Below are positions 30,215 through 40,565 of a stretch of 40,565 bases of DNA, one piece after another. Numbering within the stretch: the stretch's first letter is position 1; each line of letters begins with the position of its first letter. Position numbers and translations under genes: made by a program. The notes beneath the pieces were generated by a model. That model made no database searches, had not been told where the DNA came from, and saw only the letters and a list, made by a program, of their open reading frames with translations. The stretch is from Chara braunii. Its lineage: Eukaryota > Streptophyta > Charophyceae > Charales > Characeae. Where the stretch lies: the NCBI GenBank assembly GCA_003427395.1, contig BFEA01000058.1, positions 985,310-1,025,874 on the forward strand, written 5' to 3'.

Positions 30215-33200
30215 CTTCGGGTTGATCAAGCTGTTACGCTGGCTGCCATTGCGGGGTCCTCAGGCATATCAAGGTATCAAGGCTCTCTCCTGCAAGTCTG
30301 AGTGCACCCCTCTTGTATCTAAGAGTCTCAAATTCTTTCCTTCTGCCCTTCTTACTTTAAGTCTAATGTATTTGGTTCTGAGAGGAAGGCGGCAGGCGAG
30401 ATTGCAACCCGTAATCCGTGCCAAGGCCTCTGTGGGAGGTTCGCCCCACCGATTGCGGGAGCTCTGCCGGAACTAAGGAGGAATTCTGGAGGCAAGGAAC
30501 TGAAAGGTAACCATATGTTTTTCCTCTATAAACCAAGTATAACCCTTATCTGTACATCTCTCTATGTATTGACTGAATGTATCGCATGCACCCTTATTTT
30601 GACCTTTAGTTTGACTTTCAGGATACAAATCAGACTAAGTAAGGGGATGTATGTATAATGGCAGTTTCAGTTTTGTTTGTCTGTCTGAAAGCACATTGTC
30701 ACAAGGGGTTGCATCCGGGGGAAGGTTGGGAGGAAGGTAGTTTTGTTTGTGCTTGAATGAGTCTTATAGGGTCAAGCATTGTTATAGGGTCAAGCATTGT
30801 TTCTAAGATGAATGGTCTGACTGTTGTGTTTTGTTCTATTTTTTGAAGGGTCAAGCATGGTTTCTAAGATGAATGGCTTGGTCACTGTGCTTATTTAATT
30901 GTGTAAGGCATTGTTTCTAAGATGAATGGTCTGGCTACTTATTTTGAGGGCTATTGATTGTTTGAACTTTGAGGACCAGACATTTTTTCTAAGATGAATG
31001 GTCTGGTCGCTGTTTATTTTGGGTGGTTTCTGAACAGTCTCTGGGATTTAACCCAGAGTACTCTGTTTTTTTTAGTATTGAGAAAAAAATGGGTTGAGCA
31101 TTGTTTCTAAGACGAATGACTCAACTTTTTTTGATTGTGGGGAGAGTCAGACAAAAGGACTAGACATTGTCTCTAAGATGAATGATCTAAGTCTGAGGCC
31201 ACAGGACTATAAAGAGAACAAAAGAATAAGATTTTTTATAATTTTATATTTATATATATATGAGAACAAGGCTAGCCATACATTTTTTCTAAGACGAATG
31301 GTCCGAGTATAGCCTTATCATAAATTAAGAGAGTATAACTAAGAGTATAATTGAAGGTAACTTGGGCAGGCTAAGCATTGTTTCTAAGATGAATGACTCA
31401 GCTCTACGCTCACTTTTGAAGATTAAGTTCAGAAAAATATAAATAACTTGGTCATTTAAACAATTCAGGGCGACTAAGCATTGTTTCTAAGACGAATGGC
31501 TTAATCATATGCCCAAAGAAGAGAGAAGTAGTTGTGCAATCTGTTCGTGTATAAGTAAGGCAAAGAGCTGGCATTATTTCTAAGACGAATGTCCAAACTC
31601 AATGCCCTATGTAAGCAGGGTATATGGAGTTAAATTATTGAGAAACTATGAACTATTGTTTGCCAAAGGTAATTTGGCTTGGTGAGAGTACTTATCTTTG
31701 TAGTTTGGCTTGCATGTGGCTGAGTGACATTACTACTTAGTCTGAATTTCAGTTTGATAGGTAGTTGTTTTAGTGGCTCGCCACGTGCTAGAGCGATAGG
31801 AGTTAGATTCAATTCCTGCATTTTATGTGATAATTTTTTTTACTTAGATCGATTTTTGCATTTTTCTAAGATAATTTATTGTGTTTGAGTTTGTATAAAT
31901 CTTGGTAAGCCACTTTCCCTATGGGAAGCGCTGCCGAAATTTCTGCAAATCCAAAGAGTAAGTCAAAATTTGACCTTTCAAAGTTCAACTTGTCTAAATT
32001 TTATATATGACTTAGTAAAAATATGGGATGTCTCATTTTCTAAAGGGAGTGCTACCCAAATTTTTGTTAATTAAAGGAGTTAGACAAAATTGGACTTTGG
32101 AAGGTTGAAGACTCTTTTTGTTTCCATATTTGGACTTATATAAATCATGAAAATATATTTTTCCTATGGGAAGCGCTGCCGAAATTTTCTTAGTTTAGAG
32201 GAGTTAGATTGTATTTTGACAGGTGGCGACTTGGGTAATCTACCCTGGATAGAGGAAATTCTACCATGAGTCTACCTTTCTTTGGGCACTGGCTTAGAGG
32301 TAGGCTCAGGCTTAGGTTAGTAGAATGAATTTTTGTAAGATCGTGATGAGGAGATTAGTCTCCATTGACTTATAGGTTTGGTCCTGGGCATTGACCTGTC
32401 TTGTGTTACAGGTCGTCGTGATCGATTTGGTTCAGGACTTGGACTAAATTCAGCTTGATTCCTTGAGGATCATCTTCTGTTATCACTGATAACAGGTCTG
32501 TTGCCGATTGGTCGGCCTACGACTCAACTCCCACTCCTCAATACTCAACCTAAAAGATTTTAGCCCTGGTGATTTTATTGTTTTATTAAGTTTTTACCCG
32601 GACTTTTATTGAATGGTCATTTAATAAAGGTACTGAGTATTTAATTATGGTTGGTTGGACAGAGGCTGGGGCTTGCATGGCTAAAGCAAGGGGTATGAGT
32701 GTAGGGATTGGTTGGAGTTGACTCCGTGTAGTACGTGGATTTTTGTCCTGCCTCTTTGATATGATTGCAGGTATGTACTTACGTTCGGATTTGGTATTTG
32801 ACTGCTTGCGATCACAAACCTGTATATGGTTGTGAGGAGTCCCACTGTGATTGTGAGAAGTGATTGTCATATACCTATTTCCCCTATATATACTTGTACT
32901 TATGTTGGGTGTTCGCGTGGCGTGAGAGAGTCTTGCTTAAAGGTAAAGATCGGGGTTGGGATCAAGAAAGGAAAGAAAACCCCCTCTATTTTTTGTTGTA
33001 TGCTTCTTAGGGATTTTTTAGTCGGACGTTAGTCCTGGACCTGGATTCGAGGTCCTTGTCCAGGACATCCCAGGCCCTAGACTCCGCAAGGAAGGAATCT
33101 TCCCTCGCGCAGAGCCTATTTGCCCTGCCTGCCGAGACATTAAGCCAGAAGGTCGGAGGTCTCGCGGCGGTTGACTATTCCTTCAGTCGTGCAATGTCAT

Positions 33201-34000
33201 GAGGAAGTAGACCCTCACGACACTTCGAGTCCGACACTTGAGTGTCATAAGCGATACTCGGATCCACGAGGGACCAATTGATTATGGGCACTACACAGTA
33301 CGCCATCATTGCGATTGCTTGCGGATAATTGCATTGCTAGTCGATATGAGTAGGCCTTGCGTCCGCGCGGTTTTATACTAAGTCTCACGTGAGACGCCTA
33401 TCTGATTTCCGCATCGAAAAGTTATGGGATGTCTACTGAAGGGACTAGGAGTGTTGTAACGTTGTTTGTTCGTTGTCGTTTGTATATATGTGCGTACGTA
33501 TGTATGTTTTATTTTTGTGTCTGCTAGAGTGGTGTGCGCGTGGTGAGTGGGATACGTCCTAGTCGACCGACGTCGAGTCGCGCTTGGGACTTCAGGCCCC
33601 CCAAGATGTCGGTTCACAAGCGGGTCCGATAGGCGTAATACCGCACCTATCCCCTATGCTACAACGAACGAGAAATGTCCTCGGTTCGTCCACCTCTGCG
33701 ATTGCAACTGAGTAACTTTCGTACTGTGGACTGGTAGCTCGGCGGGGATACGCCCACCGAAGGGAGGTGACAGCTTCCATAAGGTGGAGGTAAGTTGTGC
33801 CTCGCGTAGGCCCTATCCCGTCGTAGGGGCTCGCGAGAGGTACGGCTGGCGCACTCGGTCGGAGCGGCTTGTGGAAGCTCCATGTATACTCGCAACGAGG
33901 ATTTAGATCAACTCCTGCGTGACACGGCCGGAAGGGTCTTGCGCTGCCCTGTGCAGTGCCGGACCGATGCGCTCGACAACGCTGCTCCAGACAGATGCAG
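30215..34000 (-). mobile_element. long structured repeat arm, right copy
   Basis: Minus-strand counterpart of 21255-25220, in the same order from 34000 downward: TTGTCGAGCGCATC, GTGTCACGCAGGA, the AGCTCGGCGGGGATACGC block, CTCCTAGTCCCTTCAGTA, TATAAAA (33377-33371), the near-palindrome GACACTTGAGTGTC, TTAAATGACCATTCAAT with AATAAA words, GACCTGTTATCA, three AGCGCT motifs, the hairpin array (31600-30790), CGATTGCGGGAGCTCTGCCGG and GACCCCGCAATGG. The open frame 34227-33592 (211 codons, minus) overlaps the GC-rich start; its second half is a shadow also seen in the left arm, and its first half is not recognised. Confidence 0.6.
30785..31600 (+). repeat. array of 10 hairpins, constant TTTCTAAGAYG loop, variable stems
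   Basis: CATTGTTTCTAAGAYGAATG or close variants recur with the TCTAAG core at 30802, 30863, 30916, 30988, 31106, 31172, 31288, 31383, 31496 and 31579, spaced about 53-118 bases with a base period near 60. CATT pairs with AATG in every intact unit. An outer stem varies but pairs: GACCAGA/TCTGGTC (30974), GTTGAG/CTCAAC (31093), GACTAAGC/GCTTAATC (31482). Stem words recur from the left array (GACTAAGC, GACTAGAC, GACCAGA) although the loop differs. Confidence 0.8.
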
Positions 34001-35580
34001 AGTTGGAGTACAGGAGTCAACGCGTTGAGCATAATAGTAGAGGACTTCACTAATGGGTGTTTCTCACCAACTTCGAGCTTGTGTTGTAGTACACTGCAAC
34101 GAGTCTTAGAGGAGTAGAGGACGAGGTGGAGACCAAGGGACTTACCTATCGATGTATTTGTGATGCCATAGCCCAACTTCGTCTTCAACATGTTCGTACC
34201 TGCATCAAGGCACCACCTTTTCCGCAAGTCAGTATCTGGTCACGTCAGAGAGAGAGAGGGAGAGATGATTTTTTCTTTCTTCCACTTTTTTATACCTTTC
34301 GTCGCTCATTCTCCTTCCCATATGGAGCTCTTCATCTTCTTCAGAGTATGAGACAGAGAGTTGAGAGTCAAGATTATGCGACATTGGACTGACATTGGGC
34401 AGAGATATTGGTGGAGATTTTGTGGAGACTTCACGAGTGATATTTGAGTTGACGACATGTCCATTCCCCCTCCTTCTTCGTCACCTCCTCCTCCTCTTCA
34501 TTTGTGGATGATCGCTAACCTGACGCCCTTTGTTTATGCATTGGACGTCAGGACCCTTCTTACCCTGTCAGATGGTGATGAGTGTGATGCAGTGCGTTTG
34601 ATACCTTTAAATCGTGTCACGGTATATCAGTATTCCACTGCGCTATTTGTACTCTATCTCTTTTGGTCGGTTTTCGATTTCCATCCTCACCTTTTGGCAT
34701 GTGATATGCACCCTCAACATTCTCCGAGTCGAAGGATTTGAAACTGTTTATGCATCCATAATGCTTTATTTTTATTTTTTTCAATTCTCAACAATATATC
34801 AATGGTTTTATGAATATTGAGGGACCCGGAGTTTCTCAATAATTTATTCGGGGTGTTTTTTCAACAACAACCACCCTACTACAACCCCTAAGGTTGGAGC
34901 GTACTTCAAGTTCGTCGGGTCTCGCTTCACCTTCGGTTCTTCAATGGTTGGGATACAGTTGACTCTTTGGCCCGAGGGAACCATCACGGTTGATACTGCA
35001 CTCTCGATGTGACTAAAGTCACTTTTCGACATCAAGGGCTACGCGCATCAAATTTTCTCCACACCGACGAAAGATAGTTTGAACTCATGACTCTCAAATT
35101 TTCTTTCATATGACCATCTATAACATCAACAACAACAAACAAGTATTACGAAAATCAACGATCAGGATCTCACTGTTCGGCGAACTCGAAAATGACTTTA
35201 CACGGGATGAATTACTATCTCACTCGTCCTCCTAGTGTTGCTCCTTGGACCCGCGACTTTATATGTAACCATTGCCTAACCCATTGCTACAGGTTGGGAG
35301 CTCTCACGCACCTTGCCTTCGGGAACCCAAACGACAAATGTTGTTATTGCGTACACAAGCCTAGGCATGCACAACACAATTAGCCAACTGAATCCTTTGA
35401 AGGAGAAGTCATTTTCCTTGCCAAGTTTTAGCAAGAGGTTGCCTCTTCACATATCACAACCTACGAGTCGAGAGCTTTCTTATTGTCTTTCACATCCACA
35501 AGGTTTTTTAAAGTCACCGATCTAACAAGGGTTGAACTTTGGTTAACAACTTTGTCAATTCAGTCTTGGTCATCGTGTCC
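34000..35580. other. unassigned
   Basis: No gene recognised. The plus frame 34457-34741 (94 codons) begins with a Pro/Ser-rich stretch and is hydrophobic at its end (TALFVLYLFWSVF), but has no family resemblance I can name. AT content rises from here to the end of the window. Confidence 0.4.
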
Positions 35581-35586
35581 GAGTCT

Positions 35587-36674
35587 TTATAAGTCTGGTA
35601 AGACTGTCGCCATTATGGTTTCCGCACCAGAGAAGAATGAAGAGTAATTTTCTTCCTCCCTTACTTTCTCTGTTGTCAGTTCTCGCAAACCTTTTCCATC
35701 ACGTTTCTCTGCTTCCCAAACAGATCGAATGCACCACTCTATGATCCTTTCTTCGGTCATACTTTCCTCCCAACTTAAGTCTCTAATCCTCCAACCCACG
35801 CTTATCGGATCAACTACAAGGGGACTTTGAGGCCCTCATCACTCCGTCATCCCAAAATATACTTCCACCTCTTCGGGTTGTCTACACGGATACCTATATT
35901 GCAAAAATATTTGTCATAGATCCCTCTATTCCTATTTTACTACCACTTCACATTTAGCACCCACTGCTCATCAGACTACCCTCTTTCTCATGTCTGTAGA
36001 GAGCTCGTGTTGAGGACCACTACTTTTCTTGTCCATTTGTCCACGATTTTAAGTTATCGACTTCGTAGTAGTTAAAATGACCTCATTCATTTTCTAGAAC
36101 AATGTCAAAATTTTCACTTCCTCAGTGAAAAGCAAGCCGTCAAGTTGCTATCTCACTCCTTTCTTTAAACTACTCGTCTTCAATTTTTTTTTCATCACAT
36201 CAGGAAAGTTAACTGACCTATCCAAAAGGGAGCTGCCCAAGGTAAAACTACAACTCGTCATATTTAAGAAGGAGTTTGCAAATGAAATCGTTGTCTCATT
36301 CTACTGCTTCGCTATATGCATAGCTCACCAAATATATTCATTTAAATATTCGGGTGAACCATAGACTTCTCAACTGAGTTGAGAACCTTTGTAGCCTCAC
36401 CTCCACCTTCCTTTTCATTACTCTTATTAGCTCTTTCGTGTCCCTCTTTCATGAATTATTTAATTCTCTTTCCCACTTTGTCATCCACTTATTTTGCAAA
36501 AAGACCTTTGGCATAACTCGTATCTATGCACTCGGCCCGGAGCAACGATTGTAGTTCAAACCTATCTTTGGGTTTGTTTATCCAAGAATTCCCGTTTGGT
36601 CTCATCAGCATGGTACCGAGAGTTCTCGTTTCATCGACGGACAATCTACGAAGATAAAACGAGCAGCTAGACAT
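35587..36674 (-). pseudogene. possible degraded minus-strand coding sequence, unidentified
   Basis: Two minus-strand pieces look protein-like rather than random: 36674-36489 (MRPNGNSWINKPKDRFELQS...) and 35799-35587 (WEAEKRDGKGLRELTTEKVREEEN, amphipathic and charged). Many stops lie between them. I do not recognise the family; a decayed retroelement or captured gene fragment is possible. Confidence 0.25.
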
Positions 36675-36959
36675 TTGTTGCCCTCCTTGGAATCATAAGA
36701 GGGGCACCAGTCAAGGCAACTTCGTTGCGAGTTAAAAAACAAAGAGTAATAATATCCTCTACATATGAATCACCATTGGATCAACCTTCTCCCCCTCCAC
36801 GACCCACCTCTCCAACCCCTTCTTCTTCTCGCTCAGCATTTTACCGAAACCCCCATACAAACCTCATGTTTGTAGAAGCTTCGACTATGTCTTCGTTGCT
36901 TATCTATTATTAATTTTTTTTCCTCATAGTACTCATCACGTTCTACCTTCTTGTTCATC

Positions 36960-37190
36960 GTGCAGCCCTTGCCATTTTTTGCCTTGATAGGCCATAACCA
37001 TTCTCTTTTGTGAGTTATGCAATAATTGTATGACTGCAATAACTCAGGTCCTTCTTCATGATAATGATAGTAGTTGCACCCTTGACATTTTTTGCCTTTA
37101 TAGGCTAAAAACATTATTTTTTGTGAGTTATGCAATGATTGAATGACTACAATAACTCCAGTCCGTCTTCACGATAATGATAGTAATTGC
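36960..37190. repeat. tandem duplication, unit about 113 bp
   Basis: TGCAGCCCTTGCCATTTTTTGCC (36961) and TTGCACCCTTGACATTTTTTGCC (37074) each begin a unit that continues with TATAGGC/GATAGGC, GTGAGTTATGCAAT, TGAATGACT or TGTATGACT, CAATAACTC and ATAATGATAGTA. Between 36650 and 36960 no gene is seen; 37200-37850 is AT-rich with A26 at 37458-37483. Confidence 0.75.
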
Positions 37191-37852
37191 AAATAATGTT
37201 TATGAAAACCTTTCTATAATCTGCTAAATTTTTATTTACAATTGAAATGATGAATGGCTATGGAAACGAAACAAGGGTCTGTTTTTTTTCAAAACGGTGT
37301 CATTTGTATATTTTTGCAATTTGTTGTTTGTCTATGTTTTCATATCTTGCTAATTCAATTTTCATACTACTGAATATGTGATGATTTTTCTTTTATCTCA
37401 ATACGTATGTTGGCCCACGAATCCTCTACGTTGACGATCGTAGCAGTAACTCTTTGCAAAAAAAAAAAAAAAAAAAAAAAAAACCTCATCGAAACCTTTG
37501 GTCAATAACTCAATAGCGAAGTAATATATCAGTCCCATTTTTTTTCTTTACGCGGGAATAAAAAGATGCAAGCGGGAAAGAAGAGGGGGTCTCCGTCAAG
37601 CAAAAAATGTTATCTATTTAGTTGGGAAGGGGAGGGAGCTTCATCAAGGAAAAAACACTGTTTATTTAACTTTAAATAAAAGAAGAGATGATAAAGAATC
37701 ATCCTCTCTACAGATCCTCAGTCAGACATCATTCTCTTACTATGGTTGCATAATTACTTTCGTCACCTCGTTCCACGATGGTTTTATGATGACTTTTTTT
37801 TACTGGCATTATAAAACAATTGAAGAAAAAAAAAAGAAAAAAATAAAAAATA

Positions 37853-37949
37853 GTCATAGCCAGGGTTGCAGGCGTTCGGGACGGGCCGAACGCCCGAACG
37901 TACGGGACCCCTTTGGAAGGCGTTCGACCGTTCGGGCCGAACGCGGACC

Positions 37950-37981
<32 letters not shown>

Positions 37982-38614
37982 TCAAAAATTTCAAAAACAT
38001 AATATGCTATGGAGAAAAATAAACTAAACAACATTTGCCTGAGTACTACATCCAAATTTTTTACCAAATTCGAATTAAAAATCAAATACAGAAAATAAGC
38101 ACTATCATAAAAATAAGAAAAAATAAAAAGAGAATTAAAATGAGTGAGTGTGCCAGCACCTTTTCGACACTGCCATCTTTGCTGATTTTTAATTATTTTT
38201 TGGCATTAACAAATGCCCTGAAAATTTACAGAGATGTAGTTTACATAATCAATAACTCATTAAAAAATAATAAAATTGTTTAGGCCCCAAAATAAAGTGA
38301 AAACTAAAAGTTAAAAGTGAAAGAAAACAAAATAGTGAGTGGGCGAGCACGTTTTGACACCCCCATTTTGACGATTTTTAATGTTTTTTTAGCTTAGCAG
38401 AATGGCTTCAAAATTTATAGGCGTGTAGAGTACATCATAGAGAACGCAAAAAAAAAAATTCAAAAAAGAAAAGTAAGTTTTAGGCCCCGAAAACGTTTTT
38501 GGCGGGGGCCGAACATGGAGGTGTTCGGCCCCCGAACGGGACCCCGAACGCCCGAACGTTCGGGGGCCAGCCCGGGGGCCCCCGAACGTTCGGTCAGGTA
38601 ACCCTGGTCATAGC
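37853..38614. mobile_element. non-autonomous hAT-like element, complete, with 8-bp TSD
   Basis: The element spans 37861-38606 (746 bp), starts CAGGGTT and ends AACCCTG, and is flanked on both sides by the exact 8-bp duplication GTCATAGC (37853-37860 and 38607-38614). CAGGG-type termini plus 8-bp duplications are the signature of the hAT superfamily. Subterminal regions are loaded with the palindromic word CGAACGTTCG, plausible transposase-binding repeats. The right subterminus holds a perfect 16-bp hairpin (38553-38568 with 38577-38592). The interior carries two related segments about 195 bp apart (GAGTGAGTGTGCCAGCACC and GAGTGGGCGAGCACG). No transposase is encoded. Confidence 0.88.
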
Positions 38615-38740
38615 TATAATTCAGACATTCCAACGGTTCGGTTTTAGTCCGGAGTCCAGGCGTCTTGTACGGAAGGTCCGAATCTGCAATATTTATGGGG
38701 GCAAGAAAAGGTATAGCCTCCTTCCCCATTGATGAGTCAA

Positions 38741-38761
38741 GCCCCTAAAATTGTTTTAGGG
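38741..38761. repeat. perfect 9-bp hairpin
   Basis: CCCCTAAAA and TTTTAGGGG pair around TTG. A T28 run follows from about 38779. It lies between two hAT-like elements; a role is unknown. Confidence 0.6.
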
Positions 38762-38774
38762 GTTTTCTAGACCC

Positions 38775-38807
<33 letters not shown>

Positions 38808-38844
38808 GTGGGATATACGTACAATAATTTATAATCGTACCCAT

Positions 38845-39910
38845 GGTAGCCAACGTTCGGTCAGGGCCAAACGGTTGAATCCGAACACTCGAACATTCGG
38901 GCCCCCTTGTAGACGTGTTCGATCGTTCGGGTTGAATGCGGAAAAAACTATATGTTACAAAAAAAAAAAAATGAACAACATTTGCCTCCATGTTACATCC
39001 AAATTCGTTGTCAAATTTGAAAAAGAAATACAAAAAATAAATAATACTAATAAAAAATAAGAAAAAAAGAAGAGATAATTAAAAACAAAGCGTGGGTGAG
39101 CACGTTTTAAACCACCACTACCTTTGTCACTCTTGGGAAAAATGATAAAACTGGTTGTTTTCTCACTTTTCCAAAACTTTTCGGCGGTTGAACGAGGCTT
39201 AGCAATTGGGCCTTGACGGCCCCTTCAGAAAACAAAAAGAAAAACAAAAGATTGTGTCAGGGAAGGTTGTACAATAAGTTGTACTTAACACCAGAACTTA
39301 CACGTTCGTATCTAACCGCTATAGTGGTCAGTTTCTGGTTTTCATTGTTTGTGTTTTTTATTTTCGTTTTTTTTGTTTTTTTTGCCCCACCAGGGTGGAA
39401 TGGCACAGTCCACGGGTTGCTGACACTTTTTGGAGGAGGGCATACCCACATTATTACTTTCGAAAATGAATAAACCCGCTTTCTCGTCCTAAGTTCTGTT
39501 TCAATTTTTTTTTTCGTTCTTCCTTCTTTCGTGGACTTAACACCCTTGCCGTAACGCCCTTATTGAGGGAATACTCTCATAACGAGTTTAGGCTAGGTAT
39601 CCACCAGGTATCAAGTCCAAAGGGGTGTTTGTTTTTTTTCTTTTATTTTTTTTTGCTGCGAGTGGGTCGTTTTTTGAAAGTTTGACCCTTTTTTTTTTTT
39701 TTTTTTTTTTTTTTGGCCATGACAGAATCGGAAAAAAAACAAAATGGAACCTGCACTCGACAAAACTCGGTGGGGAGTGAAAATCAAGGTCGGGAAAAAC
39801 AGACTTGGAGGTAATGGTGGTTTAAACACCTTAATCCTTTACAATTTTTCATTTTTTGTAGCTTAGTCAAATGCTCAAAAAATTTATAGGTACCTAGGCT
39901 ACCAGAGTGG
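38845..39910. mobile_element. second hAT-like copy, diverged and possibly interrupted
   Basis: Same orientation as the complete copy. Subterminal words CAACGTTCGGTCAGGGCC, CGAACATTCGGGCCCCC and CGATCGTTCGGGTTGAATGCGG match 37865-37950. ACATTTGCCTCCATGTTACATCC matches the interior near 38030, and GTAGCTTAGTCAAATG...AAATTTATAGG (39858-39891) matches 38388-38422. Terminal CAGGGTT bases are not preserved. Middle sequence 39111-39821 has no clear match in the complete copy. Confidence 0.6.
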
Positions 39911-39955
39911 CCTGGGTCCATGATCAAAACGAAAAAAAATAAATATATATATATA

Positions 39956-40565
39956 CAGGGTTACCTGACCGAACGTTCGGGGGCCCCCGGGCTGGCCCCC
40001 GAACGTTCGGGCGTTCGGGGGGCCGAACACCTTCGGGTTTGGCCCCCGCCAAAAATTCTTTCGGGGCCTAAAAATAAGTTTTTTTTTCTGAATGTTTTTT
40101 TGTGCGTTCTCTATGATGTAATCTACACGCCTATGAATTTTGAAGTCATTCTGCTAAGCTAAAAAAACATTAAAAATCGTCAAAATGGGGGTGTCAAAAC
40201 GTGCTCGCCCACTCACTATTTTGTTTTCTTTCACTTTTAACTTTTAGTTTTCACTTTATTTTGGGGCCTAAACAATTTTATTATTTTTTAAAAACTTTTT
40301 AATGAGTTATTGATTATGTAAACTACATATATCTAAATTTTCACGGCATTTGTCAATGCGAAAACATAATTAAAAATCGGCAAAGATGAAGGTGTCGAAA
40401 AGGTGTTGGCACACTCACTCATTTTAATTCTTTTTTTGTTCTTTCTTATTTTTATCATAGTGTTTATTTTCTATATTGGATTTTTAATTCAAATTGGGTA
40501 AAGAATTTGGATGCAGTGCCCAGACAAATGTTGCTTAGTTTAGTTTTCTCCATAACATATTTTGT
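39956..40565. mobile_element. third hAT-like copy, inverted, running off the window
   Basis: Starts CAGGGTTACCTGACCGAACG and is the inverted complement of the complete copy from 38606 down to about 37985, with small differences. It has the same 16-bp subterminal hairpin (39970-39985 with 39994-40009). The left flank is (TA)n, so the target duplication cannot be judged, and the other end lies beyond 40565. With the complete copy it forms an inverted pair of more than 600 bp about 1.35 kb apart. Confidence 0.85.

Noticed and set aside
33592-34227. 211-codon minus-strand frame as a gene
   Set aside because: Its second half is conserved in the other arm at nucleotide level in several frames at once, which suggests non-coding conservation; the first half has no recognised family.

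Overview
The window reads as a repeat-dense nuclear scaffold from a green-lineage (streptophyte-like) eukaryote. The main evidence is one intact gene, a mitochondrial manganese superoxide dismutase of plant type, in a sea of decayed retroelements, hAT-type DNA elements, microsatellites, homopolymer runs and a 605-base assembly gap. A two-unit plant-type telomere motif (CCCTAAA) near 2145 fits. I cannot name the species; a charophyte or early-diverging land plant with a large genome is an inference.

Layout. 1-735: nothing recognisable. 740-7340: two damaged copies of one LINE family on the minus strand, sharing a glutamine-rich ORF1; the larger copy keeps reverse-transcriptase palm and C-terminal zinc-binding remnants, broken by stops, frameshifts and a deletion. 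A short A-tailed retroposon (1871-2116) lies between them. 7341-12180: mostly dispersed and tandem repeats plus a plus-strand LINE remnant. 12181-14400: small foldbacks, simple repeats and the gap. 14803-15519: MnSOD, intronless, minus strand. 15840-19100: unassigned DNA, purine tracts, a degenerate minisatellite and a foldback element.

19150-34000 is the most unusual part. Two related arms (about 21255-25220 on plus and 34000-30215 on minus) form a diverged inverted pair almost 4 kb long with the same internal order: a GC-rich block, a TATA-like box, AATAAA signals, a short repeated motif, an array of hairpins and a GC-rich tail. In each array the loop is constant while the stem sequence changes from unit to unit and usually stays self-complementary. 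The two arrays occupy equivalent positions but have different loops. A further block carrying tRNA-like sequence is shared between 19150-19880 (+) and 28600-29830 (-). The arms may be very long LTRs of non-autonomous elements (LARD-like) or arms of a foldback element; no transposition protein was found in this region.

34000-37850 holds unassigned, AT-rich, possibly degraded coding sequence and a tandem duplication. 37861-40565 is a cluster of three non-autonomous hAT-like elements, one complete with an exact 8-bp target duplication. No operons or multi-gene pathway are present; MnSOD is the only gene I would submit as functional.
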